Source: Pseudomonadota bacterium
GTDB lineage: Bacteria; Pseudomonadota; Gammaproteobacteria; Pseudomonadales; Azotimanducaceae
DNA: 18,684 bases
Assembly: GCA_027622495.1 (NCBI GenBank)
Contig: JAQBYL010000022.1
Coordinates: 1-18,684, forward strand
Reading direction: 5' to 3'
Below are positions 14,947 through 18,684 of the stretch, piece by piece (the stretch's first letter is position 1; every line of letters begins with the position of its first letter). Both the position numbers and the translations under genes were made by a program. Under the pieces are notes generated by a model. That model saw only the letters and a program-made list of their open reading frames with translations, did no database searches and was not told the DNA's origin.

Positions 14947-16149
14947 CTAGCGGGCGAACTGCGGGATCGAGTAGGACTTCAGCTCTTCAACAAACTCGCG
15001 TAGCGCGTTGATGCCAGTGGCTTCCGCCTCAATACACCATTGCTTGAGAGCATTCAGCATCTCTTCGGCATTCCCACCGCGCTTGGCCCAGATGGCCTGC
15101 AGAGCGAGCCGCAGACGGTAGATCACTTCGATCTCGGGGCTCGTCTTGACGATCTGGTCGATCTTCTGCCGACCTTCATCATCAATCAGCGACTCTGCCC
15201 GGCACAGAACTACCTTGGCCCGTTTGAGTAACTGACGTGAAGCCCGGTCTGCCTTGCGATATTCCTGCTCAATGGCTGGTGCAACAACACGCTCGCCATA
15301 GGTTGCCATCAGACGGAAACGATCATTCAACACCGCCCAGGCAGTATCCATATCGAGGGTGGTTTTACCCGGCACCTGCGCAACTACCGGTCCGGTGCTG
15401 CGGGCCTTTGCAAGACCAAGGGTTTCGAAAATGCGTATCCACATCCAGCCCAGATCAAACTCCCAGGGCTTGACCGAGAGCTTGGCAGAGTTCGGATAGG
15501 TGTGGTGATTGTTGTGCAGTTCTTCACCGCCGATCAGAATTCCCCACGGCAATATATTGGTCGCTGCATCGGGGCACTCGAAATTGCGATACCCCCAGTA
15601 GTGACCAATGCCATTGATCACGCCGGCTGCGAACACCGGTATCCACAACATCTGAACCGCCCATACGGTCAGGCCGATTACCCCAAAGAGTGCGATGTTG
15701 ATAAAAGCGAGCGCGGTCACCCCGGCGGCGAAGTTAAAACGACTGTAGACATTGTGTTCCAACCAGTCATCTGGGCAGCCGGAGCCGTATTTCTTGATGG
15801 TTTCAGGATTCTGGGTTTCTTTGCGGTAGGCCTCCGCCCCTTCGAGCATGATCTTTTTCAAGCCCTGGATCTGCGGGCTGTGCGGGTCATCTTCGGTTTC
15901 ACAGGTGGCGTGATGCTTTCTGTGGACGGCCGTCCAGTACTGGGTCCCCATGCCGGTGGTGAGCCACAGCCAGAAACGGAAGAAATGTTTGAGTACCGGA
16001 TGCAGTTCAACTGCCCGGTGAGCAGAGTGTCTGTGCAGGTATACGGTGACCGAGACGATGGTGATGTGGGTGACAACCAACGTGTAGACAATCAGGCCGG
16101 TAATCGAAAAATCCAGGAATCCAGTCCTGAGCCAGTCGAGAAAGATCAA
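14947..16149 (-). CDS. desA: DesA-type membrane fatty-acid desaturase
   Basis: A diiron integral-membrane desaturase (400 residues) that resembles Pseudomonas DesA, which inserts a double bond (delta-9) into acyl chains of existing lipids and so tunes membrane fluidity. The three His boxes are HRHSAH (39-44), HRKHH (76-80) and HNNHH (212-216), with GIGHYWGYRNF (181-190) as an additional ligand region. Hydrophobic segments lie at about 14-36, 55-68, 142-165 and 167-183. The last 150 residues form the soluble helical C-terminal extension characteristic of this group (LDMDTAWAVLNDRFRLMA, EATGINALREFVEELKSYS). The start is TTG 16149: an AAGGAG site is six bases upstream, and the nearby ATG (16154-16152) is out of frame and hits a stop at once. 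Upstream dyads suggest regulation. Confidence 0.95.
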   Translation of the reverse strand: MIFLDWLRTGFLDFSITGLIVYTLVVTHITIVSVTVYLHRHSAHRAVELHPVLKHFFRFWLWLTTGMGTQYWTAVHRKHHATCETEDDPHSPQIQGLKKIMLEGAEAYRKETQNPETIKKYGSGCPDDWLEHNVYSRFNFAAGVTALAFINIALFGVIGLTVWAVQMLWIPVFAAGVINGIGHYWGYRNFECPDAATNILPWGILIGGEELHNNHHTYPNSAKLSVKPWEFDLGWMWIRIFETLGLAKARSTGPVVAQVPGKTTLDMDTAWAVLNDRFRLMATYGERVVAPAIEQEYRKADRASRQLLKRAKVVLCRAESLIDDEGRQKIDQIVKTSPEIEVIYRLRLALQAIWAKRGGNAEEMLNALKQWCIEAEATGINALREFVEELKSYSIPQFAR

Positions 16150-16155
16150 ATCATG

Positions 16156-16161
16156 CTCCTT
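16156..16161 (-). promoter_or_regulatory. Strong ribosome-binding site fixing the TTG start of desA
   Basis: AAGGAG on the minus strand ends six bases before TTG 16149. Between them lies an ATG that is in another frame, followed directly by a stop codon, so the TTG is the only start that agrees with both the site and the reading frame. Confidence 0.8.
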
Positions 16162-16282
16162 CGTGCAACATCTGATGGGTTATCGAAAGCGTTAGACGTG
16201 TAATGGTGACTGATGCAGCAAACACAAGGCATTGTGACGAGTCCCTATGGAAAAAACCACCTTGCAACACCCATGCTCGTTT

Positions 16283-16288
16283 AGTATA
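16283..16288 (-). promoter_or_regulatory. Candidate -10 box of desA
   Basis: The minus strand has TATACT at 16288-16283, which would start transcription around 16276 and give a long leader of about 125 bases to TTG 16149. The -35 position is occupied by one arm of an inverted repeat and has no good hexamer, which suggests an activator or a repressed promoter. Tentative. Confidence 0.4.
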
Positions 16289-16290
16289 GG

Positions 16291-16333
16291 TCGTCCAAAC
16301 GGACGAAAAGGTGGGACATCCCGCGGTTTCCGC
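16291..16333. repeat. Cluster of three short inverted repeats upstream of desA
   Basis: Three perfect dyads lie side by side: TCGTCC-AAAC-GGACGA (16291-16306), GGGA-CA-TCCC (16313-16322) and GCGG-TTT-CCGC (16323-16333). The first lies two bases upstream of the desA -10 box, where spacer and -35 should be. None is followed by a T tract, so they look more like protein-binding sites than terminators. They also lie 40-80 bases before the sulfurtransferase gene on the other strand. The remainder of the 16155-16373 gap shows nothing I can identify. Confidence 0.45.
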
Positions 16334-16373
16334 CAGGTGTTGTTTAACCGTTTGATTTGATGAGACTTCTGTC

Positions 16374-17183
16374 ATGTTTACCGATCTGATCAACCCGGAC
16401 CAGCTCACACCGCAGGCACGGCTTCTGGATTGCCGGGCAGTGCTCGGCGACCCGCAGGCTGGTTTGCGGGCCTACAAAGCCGGGCATCTGCCCGGTGCGT
16501 TACATCTGGACCTGGACAAGGATCTTGCCGACCCACCCGGGAGTCGAGGCCGCCATCCGCTCCCGCATCCCGACCGGTTGGCGGGCATACTGCGCCAGAT
16601 CGGCATCAACAACAGCGATCAGATTGTGGTCTACGATGATGCCGGCGGGGCATACAGCGCGCGGGCGTGGTGGCTGATCCGCTGGCTGGGCCACGAAGCG
16701 GTGGCGGTGCTGGATGGTGGACTAAAAAGTTACCCTTACGACCTGCAAACCGAAACCGCAGCTTTCGCACCCGGTAATTTCACCCGCCGCCCTGCATTGA
16801 CCAGAAAGATTGATGTTGCCGATCTCGAAGGCAACCTTGGCGATTTCACGCTGATCGATGCCCGCGCACAGGCGCGTTTCGATGGGCTGACAGAACCGAT
16901 AGACGCAATCGCCGGACACATTCCCGGCGCGCTCTGCCGACCTTTCCAGGATAACCTCACCAAAGACGGTCGTTTCGTGGCACCACAGGTGCTGCGTGAA
17001 CGTTTTGCGGATCTGGGTGACAACGTCGTCTGCTACTGCGGGAGCGGTGTGACCGCCGCGCACAATATCCTGGCGTTTCGGGTGGCAGGTCTGCCGGAAC
17101 CGATTCTGTATCCAGGGTCATGGAGTGAGTGGATCTGCGATCTGAATCGACCCAGAGCGCCTGATGATCCCGAACCCGCTTGA
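16374..17183 (+). CDS. Thiosulfate / 3-mercaptopyruvate sulfurtransferase (tandem rhodanese)
   Basis: A two-domain rhodanese (269 residues) with an inactive N-terminal and an active C-terminal domain. The N-terminal domain has AGHLPGALHLDLDKDL (36-51), a DDAGGAYSARAWWLIRWLGH block (88-107) and VLDGGL (112-117). The C-terminal domain has GHIPGA and the active loop VVCYCGSGVTAAHN, with persulfide-forming Cys222 in CGSGVTA (222-228). A CGSGVTA loop is typical of 3-mercaptopyruvate sulfurtransferases (SseA type) rather than thiosulfate-preferring rhodaneses (CRxGx[RT]). No signal peptide is visible, so it should be cytoplasmic. The stop codon overlaps the mnmC start as TTGA, so its product is made together with a tRNA U34-modifying enzyme. 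The substrate preference is inferred from the loop only. Confidence 0.92.
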   Translation: MFTDLINPDQLTPQARLLDCRAVLGDPQAGLRAYKAGHLPGALHLDLDKDLADPPGSRGRHPLPHPDRLAGILRQIGINNSDQIVVYDDAGGAYSARAWWLIRWLGHEAVAVLDGGLKSYPYDLQTETAAFAPGNFTRRPALTRKIDVADLEGNLGDFTLIDARAQARFDGLTEPIDAIAGHIPGALCRPFQDNLTKDGRFVAPQVLRERFADLGDNVVCYCGSGVTAAHNILAFRVAGLPEPILYPGSWSEWICDLNRPRAPDDPEPA

Positions 17184-18684
17184 GCCTTCTCGCGGCGGCA
17201 AGAATCGACTGGTCTGCCGGGCAACCACGCAGCCTCGATTACAATGACATCTACTCAAGCACAGATGGCATCAACGAGGTGCATCGGGTCCTGCTGCAAC
17301 CGGTGGGGATCAGTGCATCACAGGGTGTCAGCCAGCTGACCGTTGCGGAGCTCGGGTTCGGCACCGGGCTCAATCTTGCGGTCCTCATCGACCAGGCCCT
17401 GGCTTCGAACACAAGGCTGCACTTCATCAGCTTCGATGCCCATCCGCTGCACCAGCGCGACTTTGAGCGGATTGCGGCTAAGCGAATGCCGGGCCTTCCC
17501 TGTTATGGCGAACTCCTCACGCGTTACCCGCCGCTGATCCCCGGCTGGCATCGTCGCACGCTGGCGGGAGGACGCATCACCTGTTCGCTGTTCTGGGGAG
17601 ACGTACTCGCGGGGCTCGATGATCTGAGTGGCCGGTTGACCCAGCGTGTGGATGCCTGGTTTCTGGATGGCTTTACCCCGGATCGAAATCCCGCCATGTG
17701 GACTCAAGACGTATTTAATCGCCTGCCTGCACTTTCTGCGCAAACGGCTACTGTGAGCACCTTCACCAGTGTCGGTCGGGTACGCCGCGGTCTGCAGAGC
17801 GTTGGTTTCAACATGCGCCGCGTGGATCAGCAGCCGATCAAACTTCATTCGCTGGCCGGTGAACTGCACCAGAAGGCGGACAGGCCAGTGCTGCCTGCAC
17901 ACGTCAACGTCATCGGTGCCGGGATCAGTGGTGCGAGCGTCGCGGGTCAGCTCGCCCGACAGGGCGTTAGTGTGTCTGTGTTTGATCAGGCCGACCACAT
18001 CGCTGCCGGTGCATCGGGCATCTCGGTCAGCGTGCTGCACGGTCGCCTGCAGAACGACGACACTGTGGCAGCCGCCGTGCGCGCGCACGGTTATCTGTTC
18101 GCTGCCGATTTCACTAACCAGTTGATGGATGATCTACCCAGTGGGGTGCTTCAACTCGCCCCGCCGGATCAGCAGCAGCGACTGCGCGCCATCGGCGAAC
18201 GCTATCAGGGCAGCGGCGACTGGATTGAGCTTGTCGAACCGGCTGCGCAGGGCCGCTGGTCTAGCACTGGTCCGGGGCTTAAATTCCGCCACGGCCGTGC
18301 ACTGAACCTGCGTGAGCTCAGCCGCCGTCTGTTGGATCATCCAAATATCGAATTGCGCCTGGGTGAACGCATAAGTGCACTGCCACCCGGTGAAACAGTG
18401 CTTGCCTGTGCTGTGGATTGCCAGACCTTTGCGGCGGCCCGACACCTGGAGATTGCACCAGTCCATGGTCAGATCGATCGATTGCTGCTGGACGATCCGC
18501 CGCCCCTGCCAATTGTTGGAGACGGCTATGTGGTGCCTGACGGATCAAGCACGGTGGTCGGAGCAACCTATGAGTACCGCCCCTGGTCCGAGGAAGCGGC
18601 GACGCAGAAAAATCTCGAACAGTTAGAGTCGGGCAGAAAATACCAGTGGCAGAACCGTGAACGGGCAACCCGCTGTGTCAGCTC
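17180..18684 (+). CDS. mnmC: Bifunctional tRNA mnm5s2U34 biosynthesis protein MnmC (C-terminus beyond window)
   Basis: MnmC matures the wobble uridine of certain tRNAs: its C-terminal FAD domain removes carboxymethyl from cmnm5(s2)U34 and its N-terminal domain methylates the product with SAM to mnm5(s2)U34. The visible 501 residues show RIDWSAGQPRSLDYNDIY (8-25), the SAM motif ELGFGTGLN (57-65), DAWFLDGFTP (158-167, Asp163 equivalent to the catalytic Asp) and TFTSVGRVRRGLQ. The FAD motif GAGISG follows at 246-251, with GASG shortly after. The frame is open to the right edge. TTG 17180 is the only possible start: an in-frame TGA lies at 17165-17167 and the next in-frame GTG would cut into the conserved domain. 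It overlaps the preceding stop by four bases. Two usual blocks are degenerate: GFGRKREM at the end of the methyltransferase reads QQPIKLHSL here, and the ASGN..G...P segment reads ASGISVSVLHGRL. Confidence 0.9.
   Translation, partial: MSLLAAARIDWSAGQPRSLDYNDIYSSTDGINEVHRVLLQPVGISASQGVSQLTVAELGFGTGLNLAVLIDQALASNTRLHFISFDAHPLHQRDFERIAAKRMPGLPCYGELLTRYPPLIPGWHRRTLAGGRITCSLFWGDVLAGLDDLSGRLTQRVDAWFLDGFTPDRNPAMWTQDVFNRLPALSAQTATVSTFTSVGRVRRGLQSVGFNMRRVDQQPIKLHSLAGELHQKADRPVLPAHVNVIGAGISGASVAGQLARQGVSVSVFDQADHIAAGASGISVSVLHGRLQNDDTVAAAVRAHGYLFAADFTNQLMDDLPSGVLQLAPPDQQQRLRAIGERYQGSGDWIELVEPAAQGRWSSTGPGLKFRHGRALNLRELSRRLLDHPNIELRLGERISALPPGETVLACAVDCQTFAAARHLEIAPVHGQIDRLLLDDPPPLPIVGDGYVVPDGSSTVVGATYEYRPWSEEAATQKNLEQLESGRKYQWQNRERATRCVS

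Noticed and set aside
14926..14990. Possible bidirectional terminator between argS and desA (GCGCA-GT-TGCGC and CAGTT...AACTG)
   Set aside because: The loop of the first is too small and the second stem is imperfect; there is no T tract on either strand.
17318..18088. 256-codon minus-strand open frame near the right end
   Set aside because: It lies entirely antisense to mnmC, whose SAM and FAD motifs are clear; the minus-strand translation shows no recognisable domain.
1..18684. Mobile elements, CRISPR repeats, tRNA/rRNA genes, riboswitches, defence or secretion systems
   Set aside because: No transposase, integrase, direct-repeat array, structured RNA or defence-type protein could be recognised; base composition is uniform and all substantial frames are accounted for by core genes.

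Overview
The window looks like ordinary chromosomal core genome from a gammaproteobacterium, probably a free-living, possibly marine relative of the Pseudomonas / Cellvibrionales lineage. Evidence for this: the gyrA | mtaD-ubiG-yciK arrangement parallels the gyrA-mtnA-mtaD-ubiG-mupP-yciK cluster of Pseudomonas; the desaturase matches the DesA type of Pseudomonas; and the yciO, yciK, yciB, rluB, trpS and mnmC homologues are all of gammaproteobacterial type. The DNA is moderately GC-rich and uniform. Genes are tightly packed, often with 1-17 base overlaps and GTG or TTG starts. I saw no mobile element, tRNA/rRNA, CRISPR array or phage gene, and no gene-free stretch longer than about 225 bases.

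Layout. (1) 2-2596, minus: gyrA, lacking only its extreme C-terminus, divergent from the next block. (2) 2685-5486, plus: mtaD, ubiG, yciK, joined by overlaps: deaminated methylthioadenosine/SAH handling, ubiquinone O-methylation (a SAM reaction whose by-product is SAH) and an SDR oxidoreductase. (3) 5473-9912, minus: yciO, trpS, scpA, scpB, rluB, a tightly coupled group mixing tryptophanyl-tRNA charging, condensin accessory subunits and 23S rRNA pseudouridylation. Its end overlaps the end of yciK tail-to-tail. (4) 10023-14925, plus: yciB, an SH3/anchor protein, pdxJ, a periplasmic cyclophilin, a membrane-anchored cold-shock-domain protein and argS. (5) 14947-16149, minus: desA-type fatty-acid desaturase, with an upstream region full of dyad repeats. 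(6) 16374-18684, plus: a 3-mercaptopyruvate-type sulfurtransferase coupled by a TTGA overlap to a bifunctional mnmC that runs off the right edge.

Two genes are only partly inside the window: gyrA at the left and mnmC at the right. For several genes the longest open frame is not the best start; the chosen starts rest on family N-termini, ribosome-binding sites or stop/start overlaps.

I did not find a convincing new multi-gene system. The most noteworthy signals are: a cold-shock domain tethered to the membrane beside argS; a sulfurtransferase translationally coupled to the tRNA-modifying MnmC; valine at the GyrA Ser83-equivalent quinolone position; an atypical PdxJ subclass away from its usual neighbours; apparent absence of mupP from the ubiG-yciK junction; a likely leaderless mtaD transcript; and palindromic candidate operators upstream of desA and between yciO and yciB.
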